From assembly GCF_014174355.1 (NCBI RefSeq), contig NZ_JABEQF010000011.1, positions 37,775 through 101,774 on the forward strand: a stretch of 64,000 bases of DNA, written 5' to 3'. Below are positions 1-8,668 of the stretch, in pieces. The notes below the pieces were generated by a model. The model was not told where the DNA came from. It saw only the letters and a list, made by a program, of their open reading frames with translations, and made no database searches. The translations under genes were made by a program, and so were the position numbers. Position 1 is the first letter of the stretch. Each line of letters starts with the position of its first letter. Origin of the DNA: Gluconacetobacter azotocaptans. Lineage in GTDB: Bacteria > Pseudomonadota > Alphaproteobacteria > Acetobacterales > Acetobacteraceae.

Positions 1-1140
1 TATAGCCGTGATGATACGAATCCTTTTGAATATATGCGGGTCGGCCGCCGCCTTGCCAGCCGGATTGGGCCGAACGTCACCCTTGTCACCGGCGCGACCG
101 TGCTGCGTATCGACCCGGTCGAATCCGGTCGGGCGGTGCGGTCTGTCGCGTTCGCGTCGCCGGACGGGCGTGAGCGAACGCTGTTCACCCGGAACGTGGT
201 CCTGTGCTGCGGCGGGATCGAGAGCGCCCGCCTGCTGCTGTTGTCCAATACGGTGACGCCCAACGGCCTTGGCAACGATCACGACCTCGTTGGTCGCTAC
301 CTCATGGACCACCCGCGTGGGTCCGTAGGCACGTTCGATGTGTCGGATTCGGAAACGCTTCGGAAGTGGATTGGGATTTACAAATTTCGTGGCAACCTGT
401 TCCGCTCGGGCCTGCGACTGAGCCCGGAGGTCCAGAAAGCCGAAGGCCTGCTCAACTGTTCAGCGTGGCTTGGCGAGTCCGTCACGCCGGATGATCCGTG
501 GAATGCCCTCAAGCGCATTCTCCGTGGCAAGCCGCAGTTTCCGGGGGATGCGTTGGCCATTGCCGCGAACGCGGGGCTGTTTGTCCGTGGCCTCAAGGAT
601 TATTTCATCGACCGCAATGGTCTGCCGCGCAAGCTGAACAGCCTGAACCTCGACTGCATGTGCGAGCAGCGGCCGGATCCCGACAGTCGCGTGACGCTGT
701 CCGAGCGGCTGGACCGCTTTGGCCGCCGGCTGCCGCGCATCAACTGGCGGATTCATGAGGACGAACCGCGCACCATGCGGACGATGGCGGAAATCGTGGC
801 GCGGCAGTTCGTCCAGATGGGGCTGCCCGCGTTGAAACTCGCCCCCTGGGTTCGCGATGGGGCAGGCTTTCCACCGGCCTTTGTGGATGTCGCGCACCCC
901 ACGGGCACAACCCGGATGTCGGATGACCGGACGAAAGGCGTCGTCGATGCACAGTGCCGTGTCCATGGCGTCGAGGGGCTGTACGTCGCCGGCAGTTCGG
1001 TCTTCCCGACAGTCGGTCATTGCAACCCGACGCAGATGATCGTGGCGCTGGCGCTTCGTCTTGCGGATCACCTGAAGGCCGGGGCGGAGAAAACCCTGAC
1101 GCCAAGCGTGCTGGCGGGTTCCACAACAGAGGCGGCGTGA
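1..1140 (+). CDS. GMC-family FAD oxidoreductase, C-terminal part (5' end outside window)
   Basis: The frame is open from base 1, so the N-terminal FAD-binding Rossmann segment lies off the left edge; the first ATG in frame (34) is internal to the protein. What remains carries the GMC C-terminal features: a CCGGIESARLLL segment in the FAD domain, then HPTGTTRM and a final VGHCNPTQM segment that supplies the active-site His and Asn. Members oxidise alcohols, sugars or polyols, and in acetic acid bacteria they often feed electrons to the membrane chain. The substrate cannot be told from this part. A small exported protein follows 54 bp downstream and could be a partner, which is inference. Confidence 0.85.
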   Translation, partial: YSRDDTNPFEYMRVGRRLASRIGPNVTLVTGATVLRIDPVESGRAVRSVAFASPDGRERTLFTRNVVLCCGGIESARLLLLSNTVTPNGLGNDHDLVGRYLMDHPRGSVGTFDVSDSETLRKWIGIYKFRGNLFRSGLRLSPEVQKAEGLLNCSAWLGESVTPDDPWNALKRILRGKPQFPGDALAIAANAGLFVRGLKDYFIDRNGLPRKLNSLNLDCMCEQRPDPDSRVTLSERLDRFGRRLPRINWRIHEDEPRTMRTMAEIVARQFVQMGLPALKLAPWVRDGAGFPPAFVDVAHPTGTTRMSDDRTKGVVDAQCRVHGVEGLYVAGSSVFPTVGHCNPTQMIVALALRLADHLKAGAEKTLTPSVLAGSTTEAA

Positions 1141-1194
1141 CGACAGTCCCGGTGACGGATGCGACGGGCGACATGGGCCGCAGGATGAAAAACG

Positions 1195-1596
1195 ATGCGC
1201 TATCTTTTATTGGCAATATTTCCCGCAACGGCCCTGGCAATGGCCCTCATGGCGGGCACGGCTTCGGTCATGGCACGGGACAGGGCCTCGCCGGTCCTGC
1301 TTTCGGCGCAGGCCGCGATCGACGGCGCCCCCGGCGCGCGGCTGGCCGGCTATCTTAATTTCTGCATTACCAACGCGCTTGCCGCACATGAGACCACGAC
1401 GCCGTTGCTGGACAGCCTGATCCGGAAGACGGGCGCGGTGCCCAGGAACCATTCGGGGAATGTGGACTATGCTTACGGGACGGCGGGGGTGCTCCGTTCC
1501 GAAACCGCGAACGTCATGAGGTTCACGGATTTCGACATCCCGGAGCGGCGCGGCCTCTGTGACCGGGCCACGAGGAAAGCCGGCGCGACCTCCTGA
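1195..1596 (+). CDS. Small exported protein of unknown function
   Basis: 133 residues. The first 25 or so form a signal-peptide-like hydrophobic stretch (MRYLLLAIFPATALAMALMA) with a possible cleavage near residue 27. The mature part is short and has two cysteines. I do not recognise a family. It lies 54 bp after the GMC dehydrogenase on the same strand and may be co-transcribed with it; small exported subunits accompany several acetic-acid-bacterial membrane dehydrogenases, but nothing in the sequence proves such a role here. An AGGA-like ribosome site precedes the start. Confidence 0.55.
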   Translation: MRYLLLAIFPATALAMALMAGTASVMARDRASPVLLSAQAAIDGAPGARLAGYLNFCITNALAAHETTTPLLDSLIRKTGAVPRNHSGNVDYAYGTAGVLRSETANVMRFTDFDIPERRGLCDRATRKAGATS

Positions 1597-1654
1597 CGCA
1601 ACGTCGCCCGGCGCGGTGCGTTTGGCCGCCAGCAACCTGTTCGGTGTAACGTAG

Positions 1655-2125
1655 ATGCGTGGCAAATTGTGGCTGCTGGCGGCGGCGCTGTCCCTTGTGG
1701 GATGCATGGACCACACACGGCCGATTTTCGGGGATTGGCATGGCTATCAGAACGGAAACCCCGATGGTTGGGACAGATCCGTGGCGCTGGTCCTGGAGGG
1801 ACCGCCCGATGCCCGCCATGGCATCTACCATCTTCGCGTCCTGCGGCGCCCGTCCGCCCTGTCCTCGCCGAGTGTGGGCATGTCCCATGATGTCCGCTGG
1901 CAGGACATCTGGGTGGAACACACGGTCGCGGCCGGCGGCAATCACTGGACGGTCATCGAACTGCAGTCCGCGCCCAGTTCGGAATATTCCAGCTATATCC
2001 TGATGCCGGAGCGCACGCTTGTGCCGGTGGCCCCTGACGGCGGGACGCCGGATCTGTCGGACGCAGGGCAGAAAGCGCGCCTGACGCCGCGCCCCGTCAC
2101 CGCCCACGGCTATGGCCGGATTTGA
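1655..2125 (+). CDS. Small lipoprotein of unknown function
   Basis: 156 residues starting with a short lipoprotein signal (MRGKLWLLAAALSLVGC), the lipobox ending at Cys17, so the mature protein should be lipid-anchored. The body contains a GDWHGYQNGNPDGW segment and alternating hydrophobic residues consistent with a beta-rich domain. No family is recognised. It converges on the last gene of the type II secretion operon, 32 bp away on the other strand, and no terminator hairpin is obvious between them. Confidence 0.6.
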   Translation: MRGKLWLLAAALSLVGCMDHTRPIFGDWHGYQNGNPDGWDRSVALVLEGPPDARHGIYHLRVLRRPSALSSPSVGMSHDVRWQDIWVEHTVAAGGNHWTVIELQSAPSSEYSSYILMPERTLVPVAPDGGTPDLSDAGQKARLTPRPVTAHGYGRI

Positions 2126-2157
2126 CGCGAGGCTGGGGTTTCCCCCGCCGTGCGGGC

Positions 2158-2994
2158 TCAGGACCCCAGGGCCACGATATGGACCCTGCCGGCCAGGTCC
2201 TGGCCCGCCCGCGCGCCTGGCGACACCAGAACCGTGGCCCGGCGTGACGCATGCCCGCCCTGGCCGTCATCCATCGCGACGGTGACAAGAAGGGTCACGG
2301 GTTTTCCGCCCTCGGGCGATGGGCGCACATGGGGCGCCCCGGCCATGTCCAGCGCCCGGCGGACGGCCGGGTCGGCCACCGCGAGGTCGGGATCGTTCTG
2401 CTGCGTCACCGACAGGTACGGCCGCACCGCGCGCAAAAGCCCCGGCGTCATGCCCAGCACGAGGCCGATTTCATCCATGCTGCGGAATATGTCGCCCGGG
2501 GGTGTATAGGGCCGTCCGGCGGCGAGATAGAGCGCCTTGGTCCTGGCGGCGTTCCCCTGCCCGGCGGTGCTTCGCCATTGCACCATGTTGGCGGCGATGT
2601 CGTCCGCCTGCTTTTTCTGTGCCCCGCACACCTGCAGCAGCGCGGCCAGAAGCGCCCGCGAGGCGATGTTGGGATTGACCAGCCCGGCCTCGCTGGCCAG
2701 TCGTATGCGCGAGGTCAGGCCCCCCGCCGTCCGCACGTGCTCGCGCCCGTCGGCGTTCCAGTGCCCGGGCGAGCGGTCGAGGGCGTGAAAGATCCCGACC
2801 CAGATTTCGCCATCCGCCGCCGCGCGCATCTGCGCCGCGCGGCGCATGGCGTAGACGGTGCGCAGCTGCCGGTCGACCGACGTCACGACGACGGACACCA
2901 GGAACGACAGCAGCACCAGCGTCCAGAGCACGATCAGCAGGGCGAAGCCCCCGTCCTGCTCCCCGTCACGCCCCCTGCCGCGCCGGCCCGTCAC
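2158..2994 (-). CDS. gspK: Type II secretion minor pseudopilin GspK
   Basis: 278 residues. The start is a GTG that overlaps the secretin stop codon (GTGA), which indicates translational coupling; the open frame runs on upstream only as an antisense-like extension. The protein opens with a short basic leader, then GFALLIVLW, the prepilin-type cleavage site followed by the hydrophobic helix. GspK lacks the usual Glu at position +5, and here too that site is not Glu. The long domain after the helix fits GspK, the largest minor pseudopilin, which caps the pseudopilus with GspI and GspJ. In canonical operons gspK lies between J and L; here it is last, after gspD. Confidence 0.85.
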   Translation of the reverse strand: MTGRRGRGRDGEQDGGFALLIVLWTLVLLSFLVSVVVTSVDRQLRTVYAMRRAAQMRAAADGEIWVGIFHALDRSPGHWNADGREHVRTAGGLTSRIRLASEAGLVNPNIASRALLAALLQVCGAQKKQADDIAANMVQWRSTAGQGNAARTKALYLAAGRPYTPPGDIFRSMDEIGLVLGMTPGLLRAVRPYLSVTQQNDPDLAVADPAVRRALDMAGAPHVRPSPEGGKPVTLLVTVAMDDGQGGHASRRATVLVSPGARAGQDLAGRVHIVALGS

Positions 2995-5348
2995 GGCGAC
3001 AGGCCGACCCTGTGCCGCAGATGCTGCTGCGGATCGGCGTTGCCGGTCGCGCCCATCATCTCCAGTTCGTCCGGGACGACCGCGGCGTTGGGGTGGCTGT
3101 CGCGCAGGTCTTCCATCAGCGCCACTGCGTCGCGCTGGTCGTGCATGACATGGGGGGTGATGAGAATCAGCAGTTCCGTCCGCTGGCGATTGTTGTTCTG
3201 GTTTCCCGCGAGTACGCCCAGCACCGGAATGTTCTTGAGCCATGGGATGCCGCTGTTGGTGCGGGTGGAGGTGTCGGTGATCAGCCCCGCCAGCCCCACC
3301 GTCTGCCCGTCCTGCACCACCACGCGCGAGGACACCGTGCGGTCGTTGAAGGTGGGGTTGGTGGTTGCGCTGCTGGTGCTGGAATTGGCCGAGGTCACGG
3401 AACTGACTTCCTGCACGACGTCCAGCGTGACCAGCCCGGCGTCGGTGACATGCGGCGTCACCTGCATGATGACGCCCGTCGGCTGGTAGGTGAACTGGTT
3501 GTAGATCGACGTGCCGATGGTGCTGGATTGCGATCCGATCTGGATGGGCACCAGTTGCCCGACCTGCAGGCGGGCGGCCTTGTTGTCCTGGACCATGAGC
3601 TGCGGCGACGACAGGACGTGCACCGTGGTCACGTTCTGCAGGGCGTCGATGGCGAACGGCGCGCCGCCGCCGCTGGCGCCCCCGATGATGAAGCCGGGCA
3701 GCGTGTGGCTGAAGGCGGCGGTCGCCAGGGTGCCGGTGGTGATGGTCTGGCTGTTGCCGCTGAGCACCCCGTTGATGCCGCCCGATTTGAAGAAGAACTG
3801 CGTGCCGTACTGCAAGGCGTCGTTGAGCTGGACCTCGGCAATGACGGCGTCGATGCGAACCTGCAAGGGCATGACGTCGATTTTTCGCATCATCTGCTCG
3901 ACCGCGTCGCTTTCCTGCTCGGTCGCGTAGATCAGGATGGCGTTGTGCTGTGCGTTGGAGATGATGCGCATCCCCTGGCTGCGGCCTTCGTTGCCGGCGG
4001 TGCTGTCCAGCCCGCCCAGCAGGGGATTGCTGGATGCCGCCTGCTGGCCCCCGCCCGGCTGCTGGCCGGCGGCCGGGGTCGTACCGCCCTGCTGCCCCCC
4101 GCCGAACAGGGAATTCGCGTTTCCCAGCCCGCCCGTCATGGAATTGTTGCCGCCCAACCCGCCACTGTTCAGGCCGCCGCCGGCCAGCCCCCCGCCGGCC
4201 AGGCCGCCGCCCATGGCGTTGGCGCCGATGCCCCCCTGCTGGCCGGTCTGGGTGGAGGCTTCGGGGGGCATTGCCGTTACGTCGCCCGGCGTGAACGCCT
4301 GCTGCAATGTGTAGGCCACGTCGTTGACGTTGGAATTCTGCACGTAGAACACATGCCACGACCGCAGGGTGGCGCGCCGGTTGCGTTCGATCAGCGCGAA
4401 CAGGCGTCGCGCGTCGTCGACATAGCGCGCGGTGCGGGAGACGACCAGCACGGCATTGACCCGCGCCAGCGGCAGGACCTGGACGATCTGCGCCAGCGCG
4501 CCGCCGCTGCCGTGCAGGGCGGTCTGCAAGGCCGTCGCCATGTCGCGGGCGCTGCCCGATTCCACAGGCAGCAGGGCGTAGGACTGGCTGGCCAGCCAGT
4601 CCACGTCGAAGGCGCGGATGACCTCGACCAGCGTATTGCGCGCCGAGGGCTCGCCGCTGACCATCACGGCATTCGCGCTTTCGACCGGCGTGACGCGCGC
4701 CCCGGCCTGCACGAACGGCTGAAGCGCCCGGGCCAGGTTTCCGGCGGCGGCATAGCGCAGCGGCACCATGACGCTGCCGCCCAGGGCGTCGCCTTCGGCC
4801 AGGCCGGGCGTGCCCGCCCCCTGCGCGGTGCCCCCTTCGGCCTGCGCCGGCACGATGCGGTACAGGCCGTTGCTGCGGATGAGGGTGGCGTGGACCTGCG
4901 ACAGGATGAGTTGCAGGGCCGGCATGACCTGCCCCGCTGTCAGCGGCGACGCCGTATGCAGCGTCACCTGGCCCCTGACCGCCGGGTCGATCGCGTAATT
5001 CACGTGCAGGATGTCCGTCAGGATCTGCGACACCGCGTCGCGGATGTCGGTATCGGCGAAATTCAGCACGATGGTGCCGACGCCGCCCGCCTGCCCCGAC
5101 GCCGGAACGCGCGGCACCGCATCGCGCCCGTAGCTGTACTGGACCGGACCGAGCGCATTCACCGCCCCGATCCGGCCGTTCGTCATGTCGGGTTCGGCGC
5201 GGCCCAGCGGCATCGGGCCGGGCAGCGGCCGCACCTGCGGCGCATGTGCGGGGGCGCACCCCGTGACGGCCAGGCACAGCGCCACCCCCCCCCAGCGCGC
5301 ATGTCGGCGGCAGGTCGTGCGGGAAGAGGAATCATCGCGAAAAATCAT
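2991..5348 (-). CDS. lsdD: Type II secretion secretin GspD (LsdD)
   Basis: 785 residues. The N-terminus is a lipoprotein-type signal with the box AVTGC, so the protein is probably targeted as a lipidated outer-membrane secretin. N-terminal periplasmic domains (N0 with FADTDIRDAVSQI, then KH-like repeats) precede the C-terminal secretin domain, which has the VPIQIG and GLAGLITD type motifs. Between the N domains and the secretin core lies a Gly/Gln/Asn-rich low-complexity stretch of about 70 residues (roughly 4030-4260). The start ATG overlaps the stop of the preceding gene (ATGA). It forms the outer-membrane pore through which levansucrase leaves the cell. Confidence 0.93.
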   Translation of the reverse strand: MIFRDDSSSRTTCRRHARWGGVALCLAVTGCAPAHAPQVRPLPGPMPLGRAEPDMTNGRIGAVNALGPVQYSYGRDAVPRVPASGQAGGVGTIVLNFADTDIRDAVSQILTDILHVNYAIDPAVRGQVTLHTASPLTAGQVMPALQLILSQVHATLIRSNGLYRIVPAQAEGGTAQGAGTPGLAEGDALGGSVMVPLRYAAAGNLARALQPFVQAGARVTPVESANAVMVSGEPSARNTLVEVIRAFDVDWLASQSYALLPVESGSARDMATALQTALHGSGGALAQIVQVLPLARVNAVLVVSRTARYVDDARRLFALIERNRRATLRSWHVFYVQNSNVNDVAYTLQQAFTPGDVTAMPPEASTQTGQQGGIGANAMGGGLAGGGLAGGGLNSGGLGGNNSMTGGLGNANSLFGGGQQGGTTPAAGQQPGGGQQAASSNPLLGGLDSTAGNEGRSQGMRIISNAQHNAILIYATEQESDAVEQMMRKIDVMPLQVRIDAVIAEVQLNDALQYGTQFFFKSGGINGVLSGNSQTITTGTLATAAFSHTLPGFIIGGASGGGAPFAIDALQNVTTVHVLSSPQLMVQDNKAARLQVGQLVPIQIGSQSSTIGTSIYNQFTYQPTGVIMQVTPHVTDAGLVTLDVVQEVSSVTSANSSTSSATTNPTFNDRTVSSRVVVQDGQTVGLAGLITDTSTRTNSGIPWLKNIPVLGVLAGNQNNNRQRTELLILITPHVMHDQRDAVALMEDLRDSHPNAAVVPDELEMMGATGNADPQQHLRHRVGLSP

Positions 5349-5854
5349 TGTGTGCCGCCTGGTATCTGGTCTTCGGGCTTCTGGTCGTCGGGTGGGGAAA
5401 TGCCGGGAGATGGGGCGCCTGCCTTGCCGTCGGCGCTGCGGTCGCGGTCCGGCCGCAGGGTCTGCGCGCCGCCCGCGCCGGTGACGCGCACGGAATCGAT
5501 CCCGATCGCGACGATCTGCCAGGGGCCGACGGTCGCGCCGACATCGACGACCTGCCCCCGTCCCGTGCCCTGCGTCATGAAGATGGCGCGCCGTCGCCCC
5601 AGGCTGACGACGATGCCGGCCAGCCGGGGTACGGAGGCGGACGTGTCCGGCGTGGCCTCGGGGCGACGGGTGCGGCTGAACAGCGGACGCGCCAGGATGG
5701 CCGTCTGCCAGTCCGCGATCCGGGCGGCGTTCGCCAGGCCCTGCGCGGCCGGCGCGGCGGCGTATGCGGAAAAGGGAGGGAGGAGGGCGGCCAATCCGAT
5801 ACCGCAGGCCATGGCGCGGCCCCGACGCGACGCGGAGACTGTCATGCGGATCAT
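5345..5854 (-). CDS. lsdN: GspN-like / GspC-like inner-membrane component (LsdN)
   Basis: 169 residues. The ATG at 5854 overlaps the end of lsdM (ATGA), and the stop overlaps the start of lsdD in the same way. A signal or anchor helix at residues 13-33 is followed by ARPLFSRTRRP, then a small beta-domain that resembles the homology region of GspC, and a Pro/Asp-rich tail. No separate gspC is found in the operon. In alphaproteobacterial systems a short GspN protein of this shape stands where gspC is expected and probably links the secretin to the inner-membrane platform; that role is inferred. An upstream extension of the frame to 5923 lies inside lsdM and is not used. Confidence 0.75.
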   Translation of the reverse strand: MIRMTVSASRRGRAMACGIGLAALLPPFSAYAAAPAAQGLANAARIADWQTAILARPLFSRTRRPEATPDTSASVPRLAGIVVSLGRRRAIFMTQGTGRGQVVDVGATVGPWQIVAIGIDSVRVTGAGGAQTLRPDRDRSADGKAGAPSPGISPPDDQKPEDQIPGGTQ

Positions 5855-6483
5855 GGCGCGGGTGCGGCCGGCGGGGGCGCGCTGCTGTCGGTCCGGCGGA
5901 ACGCGTACACGGACATGTCGCATTCCATCATCGTGGCCGGCGTGTTCTCGTCTTCGGATTTATGAATATGCAGCGCGTCGATAACGACGGCGGGCGACGA
6001 ACGTTCCAGCGTGGCGATCAGGCGGACCAGGGTGGGGAACGCGGCGCTGACGACGATATGCAGCCCGATCCGCTGGTACGGGCCGATGGTGGCGGCGGGC
6101 ACGTTCTCGGCGCTGGAGATGCTGGCCCCCATCGACGAGGCCGTCTGCTGCAGCGTCTCCTCAAGGTTGGCGCTGGCGATGGCGTCCGTCGCGCCGCCGA
6201 TCAGCAGCGCCGGCCCCGGCGCAGACGTGGCGGCGGCGCGGCGCAGGCCCGGCAGCGCGGCCGACAGGGCTTCCATCCGGGCCACCGTGTCGCGCTGGAT
6301 GCCGAGGCTTTCGGCGCGCTGCGCGTACCAGCCCCACAGCGGCGCCACGACCAGCAGCCAGGCCAGCATCACGACCACCGCCGACAGGCCAAGGGCGGCC
6401 AGACGGCCCGGCCGTCCTTCGGGCAGGGCGCGGATCAGGGCATGGCGCGACGGGAGTGTGTGTTTGGGAATAAGCGACATCAC
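5851..6483 (-). CDS. lsdM: Type II secretion inner-membrane protein GspM (LsdM)
   Basis: About 210 residues with one transmembrane helix near residues 30-48 (LGLSAVVVMLAWLLVVAPLW), a coiled region, and a small periplasmic ferredoxin-like domain, the usual GspM layout. The first codon is GTG at 6483, overlapping the lsdL stop (GTGA); an ATG follows directly and could be used instead. GspM pairs with GspL in the inner-membrane platform. Overlaps on both sides show it is translated as part of a tightly coupled L-M-N-D-K run. Confidence 0.85.
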   Translation of the reverse strand: MMSLIPKHTLPSRHALIRALPEGRPGRLAALGLSAVVVMLAWLLVVAPLWGWYAQRAESLGIQRDTVARMEALSAALPGLRRAAATSAPGPALLIGGATDAIASANLEETLQQTASSMGASISSAENVPAATIGPYQRIGLHIVVSAAFPTLVRLIATLERSSPAVVIDALHIHKSEDENTPATMMECDMSVYAFRRTDSSAPPPAAPAP

Positions 6484-7526
6484 TGTCCGACGCCGGCGTG
6501 AATCGAAAAGAGACTGGCATTCTGCCCCTCCACCCGCGTCACCGGGGCGACGAAGGCGGGGGTGCGGAACAGGGGATCGGTGCTGAGGGCCTGGATCAGC
6601 CCCGTCGCGGCCGAGGCCTGGCCGCTGATGATCAGTTGCCCCTGCCGCAGGATCAGGTCGGTCAGGAAGCTGTCGTCGGGCAGGATGCGGGTGACGGCGG
6701 CCAGCACCTCCAGCGGGTCGCCCAGCCGCCTGCGTTCCCGCGCGATCAGCCCCGCCCCGGCCGAACGGTCCTCAGCCTGGCGGCGCAGCACGCGGGCCTG
6801 CTCGGCCTCGGGGCGCAGCAGCACGATCCGCGCCGCCAGATGCCCCTGTTCGACCGACTGCCGCCAGAACGCCGCACCCCCCGCCACGGCCGGCAGCAGC
6901 GCCGCCGCGACGATCATCGCCATGCGGGCGCGGGGCAGCCGCCCCTGCCCGGTCGCGGCGTCGCGCATCGGGATACCGGCCCGGCCCGCCGCGTCTTCCA
7001 GCCTGTCCGGCCGAAGCCCGACCCGCGCGAGGGTGGCCAGCGCGGCGGCGATCGCCGCCCGGGGCACGATGGACAGCCGCACATGCAATTGCTTGTGGTC
7101 CGGGTCGCGGCGCAGGATGTCGTAGGCGTACCAGATCCGGTCGGCAGGAAACGGCGTCAGCCGGTCCATCTCGTAGCCCAGCACCGTGTCGAGGCTGCCG
7201 CCCGTGGCCGACGGCAGCACGACGTCGCGCTGCATCGGCAGGCCGGGCGGCAGGCGCAGCACGGTCGAGGCCGGCGCGGCCCCCCCCAATGCGTCGGACA
7301 GGGCATGTCGGCAGGCGGCCACATCGCCGTCGTCCGCCCCGTCTGACAGGCCGCAGCCACCCACAGGCGTGGGCGTGCCCTGCCGGACCACCGACACGGC
7401 CAGCCGTGCGTCCTCGATCGCCGCGACGACCACCGGCCTGGCCGAAAAGCGTGACAGGCGCCATCGTTCGGGGATCATCCCCCCGATCTGTCGCCGCCAC
7501 CAGATGAACAGATCGCCGACGATCAT
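6480..7526 (-). CDS. lsdL: Type II secretion inner-membrane protein GspL (LsdL)
   Basis: 348 residues from the ATG at 7526. The frame is open up to 7661, but the extra codons are only a translation of a T/A-rich dispersed repeat and are rejected. The protein has a cytoplasmic actin-like domain (VLRLPPGLPMQRDVVLP and LGYEMDRLTPFP motifs, typical for recruitment of the ATPase GspE), one transmembrane helix (AMIVAAALLPAVAGGAAFW), and a periplasmic domain related to PilN/GspM. It couples GspE to the membrane platform. The ribosome site at 7526 is weak, and the 138-bp gap to lsdJ holds the repeat, so expression of the distal half may differ from that of the proximal half. Confidence 0.85.
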   Translation of the reverse strand: MIVGDLFIWWRRQIGGMIPERWRLSRFSARPVVVAAIEDARLAVSVVRQGTPTPVGGCGLSDGADDGDVAACRHALSDALGGAAPASTVLRLPPGLPMQRDVVLPSATGGSLDTVLGYEMDRLTPFPADRIWYAYDILRRDPDHKQLHVRLSIVPRAAIAAALATLARVGLRPDRLEDAAGRAGIPMRDAATGQGRLPRARMAMIVAAALLPAVAGGAAFWRQSVEQGHLAARIVLLRPEAEQARVLRRQAEDRSAGAGLIARERRRLGDPLEVLAAVTRILPDDSFLTDLILRQGQLIISGQASAATGLIQALSTDPLFRTPAFVAPVTRVEGQNASLFSIHAGVGQ

Positions 7527-7606
7527 GAGGCGCGCGTTAGGGACGTACTGAGCAAGGACAGGGTTCCGACCGGCTGGCAAAGGGGCACATACAGAATTCG
7601 ACAGAT

Positions 7607-7672
7607 CTTCGTTCTTTTTTGAAAAAAAGAACCAAAAAACTTTTAGTCGTTCAGGGTCCATGTGCTAGCCCG
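7607..7672. repeat. T/A-rich hairpin repeat, copy 1 (between lsdJ and lsdL)
   Basis: Starts at CTTCGTTC, contains a near-perfect inverted repeat of GTTCTTTTTT and AAAAAAGAAC (7611-7620 and 7623-7632), continues through CCAAAAAACTTTT and a CGTTCAGGG(T)CCATGTG segment, and ends at the lsdJ stop codon. A near-identical copy in the opposite orientation is at 32963-33027, and a shorter diverged copy at 32905-32948. The hairpin with its T-rich flank could act as a terminator or attenuator inside the operon. Confidence 0.75.
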
Positions 7673-8255
7673 GCAGGGGCTCCGTCGCCGGTGCGGCAAC
7701 GATATCCGGCCAGTGGCGCCGATCGTCATCGGGGAAAAGGATGCGGATCCGCACGAGTTCAGGCAAGCCATTTCCATACCATCCATTTTCCCATTTCCCG
7801 TCTGAAAAATAATCGCAGTCGATGCCCCGCACGCCGTCCAGCAGGATGTCCTGCCGCGTGGGGGGCGAGGGTTCGATCACATGCCGGTAGGGCATCCAGA
7901 CGACGATCAGCCGGTGACGATCGTCCACCGACAGGCGCATATCGGCCAGCGGCGTATCGGCCCCCAGCGCCAGCGGCAACCGCCCGCGCAGGGCGAAGCC
8001 GTGGGCGCGGCCGACGAAAACCTGCCCGTCCCGCGCGCCGCCGCCGTCCGCGTCCTCGACCAGATGGCGCAGGAAGCGATCGACCGCGCCCAGTTCGGCC
8101 TGCGCCGCCAGCATGCCGCGCTGGCGTTCGAAGACCATCGTCGCCGCCTGGAACCCGCGTTCCAGCGCCAGCAGCACCAGCGAGAAGACCACCAGGGAAA
8201 TCAGGATTTCGACCAGCGTGAAGCCCTGCTGCCCCCTGTTGCCACCGGCCCTCAT
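7665..8255 (-). CDS. lsdJ: Type II secretion minor pseudopilin GspJ (LsdJ)
   Basis: 196 residues. The prepilin signal is short and basic with the cleavage motif QQGFTLVEIL (Glu at +5), followed by a hydrophobic helix and a globular domain of the size expected for GspJ. GspJ forms the pseudopilus tip with GspI and GspK. The start ATG overlaps the lsdI stop (ATGA). The gene ends exactly at the edge of the dispersed hairpin repeat. Confidence 0.9.
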   Translation of the reverse strand: MRAGGNRGQQGFTLVEILISLVVFSLVLLALERGFQAATMVFERQRGMLAAQAELGAVDRFLRHLVEDADGGGARDGQVFVGRAHGFALRGRLPLALGADTPLADMRLSVDDRHRLIVVWMPYRHVIEPSPPTRQDILLDGVRGIDCDYFSDGKWENGWYGNGLPELVRIRILFPDDDRRHWPDIVAAPATEPLPG

Positions 8256-8668
8256 GGCGCACCCACCCGCGTGCCCAGCCGCCGGGTGCGCAGCACCACC
8301 GTCCGATGGCCGCCCGCTGTGGTCGCGTCGGGCCAGGATTCGGTGACTTCGACCTGATACAGCACCATGGCGGGGCCCTGGTCCGCCACGCCCGACTGGT
8401 CGGGCACGATGCGGATCTGCCAGGTGAAGCCGCTGCCGTCGTCGCCGCCCTGCACCAGCGGGGCGATGCGCAGGCCGTGGCCCACCGCCGCCAGATGCGA
8501 CTGCGCGCGCGAGATCGCTTCCTCGGTGCGGTTGGACAGTTGCGTGGCCGCGATGCCGCCGATCATCCCTTCGTAGACCACGCCCAGCGCCAGCATGGCG
8601 ATGACGAAGGCGATCAGGACCTCGATCAGGGTGAAGCCGGCGTCGCGGTCGCGCATGACGGGGCTCAT
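8252..8668 (-). CDS. lsdI: Type II secretion minor pseudopilin GspI (LsdI)
   Basis: 138 residues with the leader DAGFTLIEVLIAF (cleavage before Phe, Glu at +5), a hydrophobic helix and a short globular domain, matching GspI in length and position. It starts by ATGA overlap with lsdH and ends by overlap with lsdJ. Its role is tip assembly of the pseudopilus. Confidence 0.9.
   Translation of the reverse strand: MSPVMRDRDAGFTLIEVLIAFVIAMLALGVVYEGMIGGIAATQLSNRTEEAISRAQSHLAAVGHGLRIAPLVQGGDDGSGFTWQIRIVPDQSGVADQGPAMVLYQVEVTESWPDATTAGGHRTVVLRTRRLGTRVGAP

Noticed and set aside
2995..5277. The 5' part of the 1,039-codon minus-strand frame containing gspK
   Set aside because: It lies entirely within lsdD in another frame. 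The real gene starts at the GTG overlapping the lsdD stop.
3012..5984. A 990-codon open frame on the plus strand opposite the secretin genes
   Set aside because: It is the antisense of lsdD, lsdN and part of lsdM, kept open by high GC third positions. Its composition (Arg/Gly/Ala/His-rich) is not protein-like and matches no family.
7527..7661. N-terminal extension of GspL
   Set aside because: It translates the T/A-rich dispersed repeat; homologues begin near the ATG at 7526.
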